A DNA stretch of 64,000 nt from Pseudomonas sp. B33.4. Lineage in GTDB: Bacteria; Pseudomonadota; Gammaproteobacteria; Pseudomonadales; Pseudomonadaceae. The DNA is taken from the NCBI RefSeq assembly GCF_034555375.1, contig NZ_CP140706.1, positions 5,323,001 to 5,387,000 of the forward strand, in the 5' to 3' direction. The notes beneath the pieces are model-generated. The model saw only the letters and a program-made list of their open reading frames with translations, was not told where the DNA came from and made no database searches. Positions 1-8,500 of this stretch are shown here, piece by piece. The first letter of the stretch is position 1, and every line of letters begins with the position of its first letter. The position numbers were made by a program, and so were the translations under genes.

Positions 1-468
1 CTCTTTGGGCGTCATCACTTCACGGACGGTGGCTTCCAGACGGCTTTCGAAACGCACGTCACGGGAAGTGACGATGCCGACCAGGTCGCCATCGTGCAGT
101 ACCGGAACGCCGGAAATGTTGTGCATGCGGGTCAATTCGAACAGATCACGAACCGTGGCATCAGCCTCGATGGTGATCGGATCCTTGACGACGCCGGCTT
201 CGAACTTCTTGACCTTGCGCACTTCGGCAGCTTGCTGCTCGATGGTCATGTTCTTGTGGATAATGCCGATGCCACCTTCCTGAGCCATGGCGATTGCCAG
301 ACGGGCTTCAGTCACGGTGTCCATGGCGGCAGAAACCAGAGGAATGTTCAGCTCGATGCCACGGGTAAGGCGGGTCTTGAGACTGACTTCGTTAGGAAGT
401 ACCTCGGAATAACCGGGCACTAAGAGAATGTCGTCGAATGTCAGAGCTTCTTGGCTGATACGCAGCAT
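1..468 (-). CDS. guaB: IMP dehydrogenase (5' part; gene continues beyond the left edge)
   Basis: Inosine-5'-monophosphate dehydrogenase oxidises IMP to XMP with NAD+, the committed step of GMP synthesis in the cytoplasm. The reverse strand opens with [20 protein letters not shown], the classic IMPDH start, followed by the SAAMDTVTE and [10 protein letters not shown] segments of the barrel. The beginning of the first CBS domain ([14 protein letters not shown], then a second beta-alpha unit) follows before the window ends. About 156 of the usual 489 residues are present; the catalytic cysteine loop lies outside. The ATG at 466-468 is the family start, and a strong promoter lies just upstream. 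I see no damage. Confidence 0.95.
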   Translation of the reverse strand, partial: MLRISQEALTFDDILLVPGYSEVLPNEVSLKTRLTRGIELNIPLVSAAMDTVTEARLAIAMAQEGGIGIIHKNMTIEQQAAEVRKVKKFEAGVVKDPITIEADATVRDLFELTRMHNISGVPVLHDGDLVGIVTSRDVRFESRLEATVREVMTPKE

Positions 469-504
469 CGCGGGGGCTCCCGAGCGGGAAAATGGAAGCG
501 CGCC

Positions 505-533
505 ATTATAGTCAGACACCCCCTGCTGTTCAA
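505..533 (-). promoter_or_regulatory. sigma-70 promoter of guaB
   Basis: On the reverse strand TTGAAC and a perfect TATAAT are separated by 17 bp, 37 bp upstream of the guaB start codon. This near-consensus promoter fits a highly expressed purine gene. I saw no convincing PurR-type operator next to it. Confidence 0.75.
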
Positions 534-584
534 TGTAAAACTCAGCTTAATATCAATGTTGCTGATGTACGGGAATCCCCGCCG

Positions 585-1133
585 TTACAGCTCCACCTTG
601 ACCCAAGAGACAGGTTGATCGAGCCAATCGGCGAACTCATCGATAAAGCTCTGCTTGAAGCCCGCCTCCAGCCAGTTGTTGAAGATGAAACCGAGGTTGG
701 AAAACGCACATTCCTGCAAAAACAGAAAACCGTTGATGTCATCTTCATGCCCGCATTCCGGGCAGGTGAAGTTGTCAGTGCGGCCCGGGAACCAGTCTTC
801 GAGGCTTTCGAACAGCGCTTCGCCGACTTCACGACGGCACTCAGCACAACCGGCCTCTTCGAGAAAGCCCTTGGCCGGCGTGTAGATGCAGCGTTTGGTG
901 ACGATCTCCAAGCCGTTGATCGGCTCACCAAACGGCAAAGCCTGCGGGTGCAGGACCACGGCGCGCGCGCCATCGGCAATCGCGTAAGCCATGCGGTTGC
1001 CGGTACGGCCGCAGGTGCTCAGCTCTTCCTTGACGATGTTCTTGCGTACCAGCCAGCGCAGGATCGCCCGGGCCCGGGGTTCGTGGACCGGCAGGGTGGA
1101 GATTTTCGGGACGATGATGCTTTGCGAATTCAT
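585..1133 (-). CDS. Conserved hypothetical protein with two CxxC pairs (zinc-ribbon-like)
   Basis: A 182-residue protein starting MNSQSIIVPKISTLPVHEPR. The reading frame extends further upstream, but that part reads through a REP repeat, so the ATG at 1131-1133 is preferred. The N-terminal half contains RARAILRWLVRK, a possible helical or winged-helix segment. In the second half CAECR and CPECG pairs, about 27 residues apart, suggest a bound metal ion. The C-terminus is rich in aromatic and acidic residues (FIFNNWLEAGFKQSFIDEFADWLD). I recall such proteins as conserved pseudomonad hypotheticals, sometimes annotated misleadingly as sugar ABC ATPases; there is no Walker motif here. Function unknown; a nucleic-acid or metal-binding role is only a guess. 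Confidence 0.75.
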   Translation of the reverse strand: MNSQSIIVPKISTLPVHEPRARAILRWLVRKNIVKEELSTCGRTGNRMAYAIADGARAVVLHPQALPFGEPINGLEIVTKRCIYTPAKGFLEEAGCAECRREVGEALFESLEDWFPGRTDNFTCPECGHEDDINGFLFLQECAFSNLGFIFNNWLEAGFKQSFIDEFADWLDQPVSWVKVEL

Positions 1134-1180
1134 GGTGCAGCCTGCGACGTCAAATGGAAGTTCTGCGGTGCTCACTCCGC

Positions 1181-1279
1181 CGCCATCGCGGGCAAGCCCG
1201 CTCCCACAGGGATCTCGGCCGGTCACAAATGTTGTGTACACCAGAGAAACCTGTGGGAGCGGGCTTGCCCGCGATGGCG
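1181..1279. repeat. REP inverted pair (GGGCTTGCCCGC type)
   Basis: Two 30-bp arms (1181-1210 and 1250-1279) are perfect inverted copies around a 39-bp spacer and carry the gcgggcaagcccgctccc core of Pseudomonas REP elements. It sits between two leftward genes and could fold into a long hairpin in the transcript. Confidence 0.9.
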
Positions 1280-1317
1280 TCAGTGCGGCCGGCAGCTTAA
1301 TCCCTGACAAAATCCGG

Positions 1318-2085
1318 TCAAGTGCTGAGGTAGCGCCCGATCAATGCGAGCCCGCTCGCCAGCACCAGCCACGTCACCAGTCGCACAAACGCTTCGCGCG
1401 ACAGGCGCATGGTCAACCGCCGGCCAATCCACAGCCCCAGCGCCATGGCCGGCAACAGACACAGCGCCAGCATCAACAAGGGTAGCTCGGCATACACGCC
1501 AGCGATGGCGAACAGGCTCAAACGCACCACCGTGCTGCAACTGATCAGCGCACTTTGCGTGGCCCGGGCCGCATCTTTCGGCAGCCGACTGTTGAGATAG
1601 ATCGCATAGAGAAAGCCGCCACTGCCAAACAAAGCGCCAAACAACCCGCCTACCGTGCCCATCGGCACCGCCCATGCCGCCGACAATTGCGCCGGCCGAA
1701 CTTTCACCCACAGGCTGTAAACCGCGTAAGCGCTGATAAACAGCCCCATCAACAACAGCAACAGATCGGATTTGAGGTTGAGCAAGAAAATCACCCCCAA
1801 TGTGCAACCCACCGCCATGCACGGCAGCAGCCGTAACAATTCCGGTCTGGCCACATCCCGCCGCGACGGCAGCAGATTGCCGAACGCCGCGACAAAATCC
1901 AGCAGCACCAGCAACGGCACAATTTTCGACAAAGGCATGAACAGAATCAGAATCGGCCCGGCCACTAACGCCGTGCCGAACCCGGCAATGCCGAAAACGA
2001 TATAGGCCAGGGCGATCCCCAGCCCAACCACCGCCCAGCCGCCGGCGCCCCATGTCCACTCACTCAACAATCCCGCCACGCTCAT
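1318..2085 (-). CDS. TauE/SafE (TSUP) family membrane exporter
   Basis: A 255-residue, very hydrophobic protein with about eight predicted membrane segments in two similar halves, typical of the TSUP/TauE family that exports sulfite, sulfoacetate or related anions across the inner membrane. The first half has the family-like IVFGIAGFGTALVAGPIL segment; the second half shows the related MGTVGGLFGALFGSGGFLYAIYL. Length matches the family (about 250). It is divergent from the LysR gene beginning about 100 bp away, which may therefore regulate it. The substrate cannot be read from the sequence. Confidence 0.85.
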   Translation of the reverse strand: MSVAGLLSEWTWGAGGWAVVGLGIALAYIVFGIAGFGTALVAGPILILFMPLSKIVPLLVLLDFVAAFGNLLPSRRDVARPELLRLLPCMAVGCTLGVIFLLNLKSDLLLLLMGLFISAYAVYSLWVKVRPAQLSAAWAVPMGTVGGLFGALFGSGGFLYAIYLNSRLPKDAARATQSALISCSTVVRLSLFAIAGVYAELPLLMLALCLLPAMALGLWIGRRLTMRLSREAFVRLVTWLVLASGLALIGRYLST

Positions 2086-2185
2086 CGATTCGCTTCCTTA
2101 ATAAGCCTGCGATGACTTTAGCCAGCGTCGAGGGTTGCGACTAATATCTTCAAAGCCACCAACCCATCTCAAAAAGGCATTGCTT

Positions 2186-3130
2186 GTGCTTTCGACTCGT
2201 CAATTGCGCTACTTCGTGGAAATCGCCGAATGTGGAAGTTTCAGTGCGGCGGCCGAGCGCCTGTTTATCGCGCAATCGGCGCTGAGCCGGCAGATCAAGG
2301 ACATGGAAACGCGTCTGCAAACGCCGCTGTTCGAGCGCACAGCACGCCAGCCCCGGCTCACTGCGGCGGGCGAAGCGTTTCTGCCGCGAGCGCGCAATCT
2401 GCTCAATGAATTGGGAAAGGCCAGCGCCATGGCCACCGAAGTCGGCAACGGCCAACTCGGCACCCTGCGCCTCAGCCACTCCAGCACCGTGTCGATCAGC
2501 GGTCGTTTGCTCAGTGACATCGGCGCTTATCTGCAGCAACAACCCGGTGTGTCGCTGGACATCGGCAAGTTGTCTTCCGAGGCGCAACTGGAAGAATTGG
2601 CCGAAGGACGCCTCGATATCGGCCTGCTGCGCCTGCCGGTTTTGCGCCAGCGCGAAGGCATTCAGATTGTGCCGCTGTTTACTGAACGGTTGCTGCTGGC
2701 GGTACCGATGACTCATCGATTGGCCGAGGCCGAGCGTGTCGATCTGGCACAGTTGAAGGACGAAGCGTTTATCTCGATCCCGCATCCGCAACGCGGCGGT
2801 TTGAGTTATCTGTGTGCAGATCTGTGCATGCGTCAGGGCTTCTTTCCGAAAGCTGCGCGGGTGATGTCGCGCAAAACCACGCAGCTACAGTTGATTCAGG
2901 CCGGCTTCGGCATTGCCCTGCTGCCTGAATCCATGCAGGACATCGCCCCGAGCGGCGTACGGTTTTTGCCGCTGACTGATCCCGATTGCCAAAGCACCGT
3001 CGCCCTCGCCTATCGCCAGAACCCCACCCCGTTGATCCAGCACTTCCTCCGGACTTTCACCCCTCCCCCCTGTAGGAGCGAGCCTGCTCGCGAAAGCGGA
3101 CTGTCAGCCACTGAAGATGTCGAAGGATAA
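2186..3130 (+). CDS. LysR-family transcriptional regulator
   Basis: A cytoplasmic LysR regulator with an N-terminal winged helix-turn-helix (STRQLRYFVEIAECGSFSAA ... AQSALSRQIKDMETRLQTPLFER) and a C-terminal periplasmic-binding-protein-like effector domain. I chose the GTG at 2186 because AAAAAGG lies 8 nt upstream and the family motif begins right after it; an ATG at 2135 is in frame but adds unconserved residues. The last ~25 residues (PPPCRSEPARESGLSATEDVEG) are translated REP sequence, so the ancestral stop seems lost or displaced. It is divergent from the TauE/SafE gene, its likely target. The effector is unknown. Confidence 0.88.
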   Translation: MLSTRQLRYFVEIAECGSFSAAAERLFIAQSALSRQIKDMETRLQTPLFERTARQPRLTAAGEAFLPRARNLLNELGKASAMATEVGNGQLGTLRLSHSSTVSISGRLLSDIGAYLQQQPGVSLDIGKLSSEAQLEELAEGRLDIGLLRLPVLRQREGIQIVPLFTERLLLAVPMTHRLAEAERVDLAQLKDEAFISIPHPQRGGLSYLCADLCMRQGFFPKAARVMSRKTTQLQLIQAGFGIALLPESMQDIAPSGVRFLPLTDPDCQSTVALAYRQNPTPLIQHFLRTFTPPPCRSEPARESGLSATEDVEG

Positions 3131-3161
3131 GACGCCTTCGCGAGCAGGCTCGCTCCCACAG
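3071..3161. repeat. REP inverted pair overlapping the 3' end of the LysR gene
   Basis: Arms TGTAGGAGCGAGCCTGCTCG (from 3071) and its near complement ending at about 3160 form an inverted pair of the GCGAGCAGGCTCGC class. The left arm lies inside the LysR reading frame and supplies its last codons. Confidence 0.88.
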
Positions 3162-3215
3162 GGATTTGCGGTGATTCATGGAGATTGATCAGCAAATGCC
3201 TTTAAACTGCGTCCC

Positions 3216-4595
3216 ATGATTAAAGATCCCTTTGCAAGACTTGGCCTGGACCGTGAAGTCCTGACCGTCAGCCAGCTCAACGGCCGCGCACGGGTGTTGC
3301 TTGAAGACGTGTTCAGCAACATCTGGGTCGAAGGCGAAATCTCCAACCTCGCCCGCCCGGCGTCCGGTCACATCTACTTCACCCTCAAGGACAGCGGTGC
3401 GCAGGTGCGTTGCGCGCTGTTCCGGCAGAACGCCGCGCGCGTGCGTCAGGCGCTGAAGGATGGCCTGGCGGTGAAGGTGCGTGGCAAGGTCTCGCTGTTC
3501 GAGGGCCGTGGCGACTATCAGTTGATCCTCGACACCGTCGAACCTGCCGGTGACGGCGCACTGCGTCTGGCCTTCGATGCGCTGAAAGAAAAGCTCAGCG
3601 CCGAAGGTCTGTTCAGCGCCGAACGTAAAGTGCCGCTGCCGGCGCATCCGCAACGCATCGGCATCATCAGCTCGCCGACCGGTGCGGTAATCCGCGACAT
3701 CATCAGCGTGTTCCGCCGCCGTGCGCCGCAGGTGCAACTGACGCTGATTCCGACTGCCGTACAGGGCGGAGAAGCCACCGCGCAAATTGTCCGCGCCCTG
3801 AAAATGGCCGATGCGCGTGGTTTCGACGCGTTGATCCTCGCCCGTGGCGGCGGCTCGCTGGAAGACCTCTGGTGCTTCAACGAAGAAGCCGTGGCCCGCG
3901 CCGTCGATGCCTGCGTGACGCCGATTGTCAGCGCCGTCGGCCATGAAACCGATGTATCGATCAGCGACTTTGTTGCCGACGTCCGTGCGCCAACGCCGTC
4001 CGCTGCCGCCGAACTACTCGCACCCGATTCCAGCCATCTGATCCGCCAGGTCGAAAGCCTGCATCGCCGTTTGGTGATGCGCATGCGTGACCGCTTGATG
4101 CGTGATCGCCTGCGTCTGGAAGGCATGGCCCGTCGCCTGCGCCATCCCGGCGAACGGCTGCGCCAGCAGGCTCAGCGTCTGGACGATCTGGACATGCGCA
4201 TGCGCCGGGCGTTCGAGCGCCATCTCAATACTCGCCGCGAACGCTTGATCCGCCTGGAGACGCGCCTCGCCGGCCAGCATCCGGGACGGCAATTGGCGAT
4301 GTTGCGCCAGCGTCTCGACAGCCTTGCCGAACGCCTGCCCCGCGCCATGCGTGAAAGCCTGAAAAACCGTCGTCTGCAACTGCACAGCCAGATGCAGACG
4401 CTGCACGTGGTCAGCCCACTGGCAACCCTCGGACGGGGCTACAGCATTCTGCTCGATGAGCGTGGCCACGCAATCCGCAACGCCGCCCAGACCCACACCG
4501 GCCAGCGCCTGAAAGCCAAACTCGGCGAAGGCGAACTGCAAGTGCGCGTCGAGGACAATCACCTGACGCCTGTCACCCTCTCTTTACTGGACTGA
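3216..4595 (+). CDS. xseA: Exodeoxyribonuclease VII large subunit
   Basis: Catalytic large subunit of ExoVII, which degrades single-stranded DNA from both ends together with several XseB subunits. The 459 residues match the family. The N-terminal OB fold (LTVSQLNGRARVLLEDVFSN, then GHIYFTLKD) is followed by the catalytic core with DALILARGGGSLEDLW and SAVGHETDVSISDFVADVRA. A long Arg-rich helical region (about 270-390) fits the known coiled-coil arm, and GRGYSIL sits in the C-terminal tail. The start MIKDPFARLGLDREVLTVS is family-like. The stop is 3 bp before the M23 peptidase start, suggesting co-transcription. xseB is not in the window. Confidence 0.96.
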   Translation: MIKDPFARLGLDREVLTVSQLNGRARVLLEDVFSNIWVEGEISNLARPASGHIYFTLKDSGAQVRCALFRQNAARVRQALKDGLAVKVRGKVSLFEGRGDYQLILDTVEPAGDGALRLAFDALKEKLSAEGLFSAERKVPLPAHPQRIGIISSPTGAVIRDIISVFRRRAPQVQLTLIPTAVQGGEATAQIVRALKMADARGFDALILARGGGSLEDLWCFNEEAVARAVDACVTPIVSAVGHETDVSISDFVADVRAPTPSAAAELLAPDSSHLIRQVESLHRRLVMRMRDRLMRDRLRLEGMARRLRHPGERLRQQAQRLDDLDMRMRRAFERHLNTRRERLIRLETRLAGQHPGRQLAMLRQRLDSLAERLPRAMRESLKNRRLQLHSQMQTLHVVSPLATLGRGYSILLDERGHAIRNAAQTHTGQRLKAKLGEGELQVRVEDNHLTPVTLSLLD

Positions 4596-4598
4596 TCC

Positions 4599-5420
4599 AT
4601 GCCACGTTTTCTGGCTCCACTGTTTCTGCTGTGCCTGACCTTCAACGCCCACGCCGACAGTTACATCACCCGGCTGCTGAACAAACCGGTGCCGGGCGGC
4701 GTGGCGGTGGTTGATCTGGGCGCGGCCGCGCAGGCGCCGAAAGCCACGTATCAGGGCAAACCAGTGCTGGTGGTAAAAGAACAGAGCAACTGGCTGGCGA
4801 TTGTCGGTGTGCCGCTGACCGTGAAGCCAGGCGCGCAACAGATCAGCAGTGGCGGGCGCAACTTGCCGTTCACCGTGGGCAACAAGAAGTACCCGGAACA
4901 GCGCATTACTCTGAAGAACAAGCAGCAGGTCAATCCGGATCAGTCGAACCTCAAGCGCATCGAGGGTGAGCTAGCTGAGCAGATCAAGGCCTACCGCAGC
5001 TTCAGCCCGAACACGCCGAGCAATCTGCTGCTGGACAAACCGGTAAACGGGCCGCTGTCGAGCAAGTTTGGCGTGCGTCGATTCTTTAATGGTGAGGAAC
5101 GCAATCCCCACGCGGGCCTCGACTTTGCAGTGCCGGCGGGTACGCCGATCAAGACCCCGGCGGCGGGCAAGGTGATCCTCACCGGCAACTACTTCTTCAA
5201 CGGCAACACCGTGTTTGTCGACCATGGACAGGGCTTTATCAGCATGTTCTGCCATATGTCGAAGATTGATGTGAAAGTCGGCGATCAACTGGCGCGGGGC
5301 GCGGTGGTCGGCAAGGTTGGCATGACCGGCCGCGCGACCGGGCCGCATATGCACTGGAATGTCAGCCTGAATGATGCGCGGGTGGATCCGGCGATTTTTA
5401 TTGGTGCATTCCAACCTTAA
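4599..5420 (+). CDS. Secreted M23 (LytM-type) metallopeptidase
   Basis: A 273-residue exported protein predicted to cut peptidoglycan cross-links in the periplasm. A signal peptide (MPRFLAPLFLLCLTFNAHA) precedes an N-terminal beta domain (about 25-110) and a C-terminal M23 domain (about 145-268). Zinc ligands are visible as H171 and D175 in NPHAGLDFAV and H252 in the HMH motif; H219 in FCHMSK is the expected catalytic histidine. All key residues are present, so it is likely an active endopeptidase rather than an EnvC/NlpD-type activator. It starts 3 bp after xseA, a pairing I recall from other pseudomonads. The exact bond cleaved cannot be told. Confidence 0.9.
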   Translation: MPRFLAPLFLLCLTFNAHADSYITRLLNKPVPGGVAVVDLGAAAQAPKATYQGKPVLVVKEQSNWLAIVGVPLTVKPGAQQISSGGRNLPFTVGNKKYPEQRITLKNKQQVNPDQSNLKRIEGELAEQIKAYRSFSPNTPSNLLLDKPVNGPLSSKFGVRRFFNGEERNPHAGLDFAVPAGTPIKTPAAGKVILTGNYFFNGNTVFVDHGQGFISMFCHMSKIDVKVGDQLARGAVVGKVGMTGRATGPHMHWNVSLNDARVDPAIFIGAFQP

Positions 5421-5443
5421 AAAATAGAGCGAAGCTGATGGCC

Positions 5444-5523
5444 TCATCGCGAGCAGGCTCACTCCTACATTGGACCGGTGTTGTGAACACGATCAACTGT
5501 AGGAGTGAGCCTGCTCGCGATGG
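5444..5523. repeat. REP inverted pair
   Basis: Arms CATCGCGAGCAGGCTCACTC (from 5444) and the complementary arm ending at about 5523 form a REP pair of the GAGCAGGCTC class. It lies directly after the M23 peptidase gene and may end or stabilise that transcript. Confidence 0.88.
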
Positions 5524-5681
5524 CGGCTTATGCTGTACTCAACCACCCCTGACACCCCATCGACCTCAATTGCGCGCCAATCTGACCTCGCGCAAATATC
5601 ACAACGATCAGCGATCTCCAGCGCAATAAAATCCCGCAAAAACCCGCTTTCCGAGTATTCCTCTCAATTTTTTTCGACTGC

Positions 5682-5710
5682 TTGCCATCCTCTCCCCTCG
5701 CGGTTAGGGT
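5682..5710 (+). promoter_or_regulatory. Candidate promoter of the leuA leader
   Basis: TTGCCA and TAGGGT are separated by 17 bp, just upstream of the short leader frame at 5718 and about 175 bp upstream of leuA. The -35 is good and the -10 mediocre. Confidence 0.45.
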
Positions 5711-5717
5711 TGAAGGC

Positions 5718-5795
5718 ATGAAAACCTCTCACACCCTCATTCAGCTTCGCCAGCACCGCAGCCTGTGCCTCGTCAGCGCACGACTGCCAGGCTGA
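5718..5795 (+). CDS. Candidate leader peptide upstream of leuA (25 aa)
   Basis: A short frame starting ATG AAA ACC and ending TGA encodes MKTSHTLIQL followed by RQHRSLCLVSARLPG. Five of its 25 residues are leucine (positions 7, 10, 16, 18, 23). It lies 89 nt upstream of leuA, behind a candidate promoter. After its stop a small hairpin (ggccg 5846-5850 with cggcc 5859-5863) precedes the leuA ribosome binding site. Leucine-rich leader peptides commonly control leu genes through ribosome stalling. I see no clear run of Ts for classical attenuation, so control could be translational or Rho-linked. The role is inferred from position and composition only. Confidence 0.5.
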   Translation: MKTSHTLIQLRQHRSLCLVSARLPG

Positions 5796-5884
5796 ATCGC
5801 GGCACCTCGTCCCACGCTTTTCCCTGAACATTCGTAACACCGGCAGGCCGCCTCTTTTCGGCCCAGACAATAAGGAATTTCCCG

Positions 5885-7564
5885 ATGAGCATGCTCAAAG
5901 ATCCGTCTTCGAAATACCGCGCGTTTCCTGTCATCAACCTGCCGGATCGTACCTGGCCGTCGAAAACCATCGACACCGCGCCGATCTGGTGCAGCTCCGA
6001 CCTGCGTGACGGCAACCAGTCGCTGATCGAACCGATGGACGCGGTGAAGAAGCTGCGCTTCTGGAAAACCCTCGTGCAAGTCGGCGTGAAGGAAATCGAA
6101 GCGTCGTTCCCCGCCGCTTCGCAAACCGATTTCGATTTCGTGCGTACCCTGATCGAAGAGGGCCATATCCCGGACGACACCACCATTCAGGTGCTGACCC
6201 AGGGCCGTGAAGACCTGATCGAGCGCACCTTCGAATCCCTGCGCGGGGCGAAGAAAGCCATCGTTCACCTGTACAACGCCACTTCGCCGTCTTTCCGTCG
6301 CATCGTCTTCAACCAGGACAAGGACGGTATCAAGGCCATCGCGGTCAACGCGGCCAAACTGTTCGTGAAATACGCAGCGATGCAGCCGGACACCGAGTGG
6401 ACCTTCGAATACTCGCCGGAAACCTTCAGCGCCACCGAGCTGGAATTCGCCAAGGAAGTCTGTGATGCGGTGATCGAGGTGTGGAACCCGACGCCTGAGC
6501 ACAAGATGATCCTCAACCTGCCAGCAACCGTTGAATGCGCAACGCCGAACATCTACGCCGACCAGATCGAGTGGTTCGGCCGCAACATCAACCGTCGTGA
6601 CAGCGTGATCATCAGCCTGCACACCCACAACGACCGTGGCACTGGCGTCGCCGCTACCGAGCTGGGCCTGATGGCTGGCGCCGATCGCGTCGAAGGCTGC
6701 CTGTTCGGCAACGGCGAGCGTACCGGTAACGTCGACCTCGTCACCGTCGCGCTGAACATGTACACCCAGGGTCTCGACCCGCAACTGGATTTCTCCGACA
6801 TCGACGGCGTGCGCAAAGTGGTTGAGGAGTGCAACCAGATTCAGGTGCACCCGCGTCACCCGTACGTTGGCGACCTGGTGCACACCGCGTTCTCCGGCTC
6901 GCACCAGGATGCGATCCGCAAAGGTTTCTCCCAGCAGAAACCCGATGCACTGTGGGAAGTGCCGTACTTGCCGATCGACCCGGCCGACATTGGCCGCAGC
7001 TACGAGGCGGTGATTCGCGTCAACAGCCAGTCGGGCAAGGGCGGTATCGCTTACTTGCTGGAGCAGGAATACGGCATCAGCCTGCCACGTCGCATGCAGA
7101 TCGAATTCAGCCAGGTCGTGCAGCGTGAAACCGATCGTCTGGGCCTGGAGATGACCGCCAAGCAGATCCACTCGCTGTTGATCAGCGAATACCTGCAAGC
7201 CAACACCCCGTACGCGCTTGTCAGCCATCGCCTGCAGGAAGAAAACGGCAACAGCAATGTTGAAGTGGAAGTGGCGAGCAAGGGTCAGGGCGAAACCAAC
7301 CTGCACTGGCGCGGCAAGGGTAACGGTGCGCTTGAAGCACTGGTGGCCGGCCTGCCAGTTCCGGTGGAGATCATGGACTACAACGAACACGCGATCGGCG
7401 CCGGCACCAACGCCAAAGCGGCGGCCTATATCGAACTGCGTGTGAACGGTGAACGTGCGGTGCACGGCGTGGGTATCGATGAAAACATCACCACGGCCAG
7501 CTTCAAGGCCCTGTTCAGCGCGCTGAACCGCTCGCTGAGCCAGCCTGAGGCGAAAGCGGCGTAA
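5885..7564 (+). CDS. leuA: 2-isopropylmalate synthase
   Basis: Condenses acetyl-CoA with 2-oxoisovalerate, the first committed step of leucine synthesis, in the cytoplasm. The protein has 559 residues, the longer LeuA form found in many proteobacteria and actinobacteria. The TIM-barrel catalytic domain shows [34 protein letters not shown] (metal ligands in HTH) and [12 protein letters not shown]. The C-terminal leucine-binding regulatory domain (about 440-559) includes [30 protein letters not shown] precedes the ATG at 5885. It is transcribed alone between a leader region and a strong terminator. Feedback inhibition by leucine is expected from the regulatory domain. Confidence 0.96.
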   Translation: MSMLKDPSSKYRAFPVINLPDRTWPSKTIDTAPIWCSSDLRDGNQSLIEPMDAVKKLRFWKTLVQVGVKEIEASFPAASQTDFDFVRTLIEEGHIPDDTTIQVLTQGREDLIERTFESLRGAKKAIVHLYNATSPSFRRIVFNQDKDGIKAIAVNAAKLFVKYAAMQPDTEWTFEYSPETFSATELEFAKEVCDAVIEVWNPTPEHKMILNLPATVECATPNIYADQIEWFGRNINRRDSVIISLHTHNDRGTGVAATELGLMAGADRVEGCLFGNGERTGNVDLVTVALNMYTQGLDPQLDFSDIDGVRKVVEECNQIQVHPRHPYVGDLVHTAFSGSHQDAIRKGFSQQKPDALWEVPYLPIDPADIGRSYEAVIRVNSQSGKGGIAYLLEQEYGISLPRRMQIEFSQVVQRETDRLGLEMTAKQIHSLLISEYLQANTPYALVSHRLQEENGNSNVEVEVASKGQGETNLHWRGKGNGALEALVAGLPVPVEIMDYNEHAIGAGTNAKAAAYIELRVNGERAVHGVGIDENITTASFKALFSALNRSLSQPEAKAA

Positions 7565-7581
7565 GCCATCGCTGAAACGCT

Positions 7582-7615
7582 AAAGGCCCCGGCGTTTGAA
7601 CTCCGGGGCCTTTTT
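7582..7615 (+). terminator. Rho-independent terminator of leuA
   Basis: The stem AAAGGCCCCGG / CCGGGGCCTTT, with loop cgtttgaact, runs into a T tract about 20 nt after the leuA stop. Confidence 0.92.
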
Positions 7616-7621
7616 GTTGAA

Positions 7622-7705
7622 GATCAAAAGATCGCAGCCTTCGGCAGCTCCTACATTGTGATGTCGTACGCCATGTAGGAGCTGCCGAAGGCTGCGATCT
7701 TTTGC
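7622..7705. repeat. REP-like inverted pair (GATCGCAGCCTTCGGCAGCTCC class)
   Basis: Two arms of about 30 bp (aaaagatcgcagccttcggc... and its complement) surround a short spacer. The same element occurs at 24922-25001, and it differs in sequence from the GAGCAGGCTC REP class elsewhere in the window. It separates convergent genes. Confidence 0.88.
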
Positions 7706-7708
7706 TTT

Positions 7709-8500
7709 TCAGGTGAACTCGAAGGTGTCGGCGTCCAGATTCGCCGGGAAGCGCTCGCGATACGCCGCGAGCGGAGCCGCTTCCAGCACAGCCTTGAACA
7801 CGCCGTCCGCCTCCCCCGCCGCCAGCAAGGTTTCCCCCTGGAAATCCAGCACCTGACTGTCGCCGGTGTAGGCAAAACCCTTGCCATCGGTGCCGACGCG
7901 GTTCACCGCCGCCACATAACAAAGGTTTTCGATCGCTCGCGCTGGCAACAGGCGATTCCAGTGCAGACGTCGCGCGCCTGGCCAGTTGGCGGTATACAGC
8001 AACAGATCTGTGTCTTGCGCATCGCGGCTCCACACCGGGAAACGCAGGTCATAACAAATCAATGGCCGAATCCGCCAGCCCTTGAGTTCGAACTGCACCT
8101 GACGTTCGCCGGGGGTGTAGTGGTTGTGCTCGCCGGCCATGCGAAACAGGTGGCGCTTGTCGTAGTGCAACACTTCGCCGTCCGGTCGCGCCCACAGCAG
8201 GCGATTACGATGGCTGCCGTCAGCGGCCTGGATGATCACGCTGCCGGTAATCACCGCATTGAGCTTCGCAGCCTGTGCCCGCAGCCATTTGCTGGTCGGG
8301 CCATTCTCGGTTTCGGCGAGGGTTTCGGACTCCATGGAGAATCCGGTGGTGAACATTTCCGGCAGGATGATCAGATCCGCGCCCTGCGCCTGCTCCAGCA
8401 ACTGCTCGAAATGCTCGAAGTTGGCCTGACGATCGTGCCAGGCCAGGCTGGTCTGGATCAGCGCCAGGTTGAGATCGGGTAATGCACTCAGATCACGCAT
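7709..8500 (-). CDS. Nitrilase-superfamily amidase, probable 2-oxoglutaramate amidase (YafV/Nit2-like)
   Basis: A 263-residue carbon-nitrogen hydrolase with the Glu-Lys-Cys triad visible: E48 in LPEMFTTGFS, K115 in YDKRHLF and C149 in ICYDLRFP. Related YafV/Nit2 enzymes hydrolyse 2-oxoglutaramate, the product of glutamine transamination, to 2-oxoglutarate and ammonia. The ATG at 8498-8500 (MRDLSALPDLNLALIQ) fits the family; a longer frame upstream only overlaps the neighbour. It overlaps the aminotransferase gene by 13 bp, so the two are co-translated. The pairing of a glutamine/methionine transaminase with this amidase strongly supports the assignment, because the amidase pulls the transamination forward. 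Confidence 0.88.
   Translation of the reverse strand: MRDLSALPDLNLALIQTSLAWHDRQANFEHFEQLLEQAQGADLIILPEMFTTGFSMESETLAETENGPTSKWLRAQAAKLNAVITGSVIIQAADGSHRNRLLWARPDGEVLHYDKRHLFRMAGEHNHYTPGERQVQFELKGWRIRPLICYDLRFPVWSRDAQDTDLLLYTANWPGARRLHWNRLLPARAIENLCYVAAVNRVGTDGKGFAYTGDSQVLDFQGETLLAAGEADGVFKAVLEAAPLAAYRERFPANLDADTFEFT

Noticed and set aside
492..1307. 271-codon forward ORF antisense to the zinc-ribbon gene
   Set aside because: Shadow of the conserved reverse-strand gene in high-GC DNA; it also reads through a promoter and a REP pair.
5741..7465. 574-codon reverse ORF opposite leuA
   Set aside because: Antisense shadow created by GC-rich codon bias; leuA is unambiguous.
7622..7705. Long inverted repeats between genes as Rho-independent terminators
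   Set aside because: They lack T tracts and recur with near-identical sequence, so they are REP elements; true terminators are listed separately.
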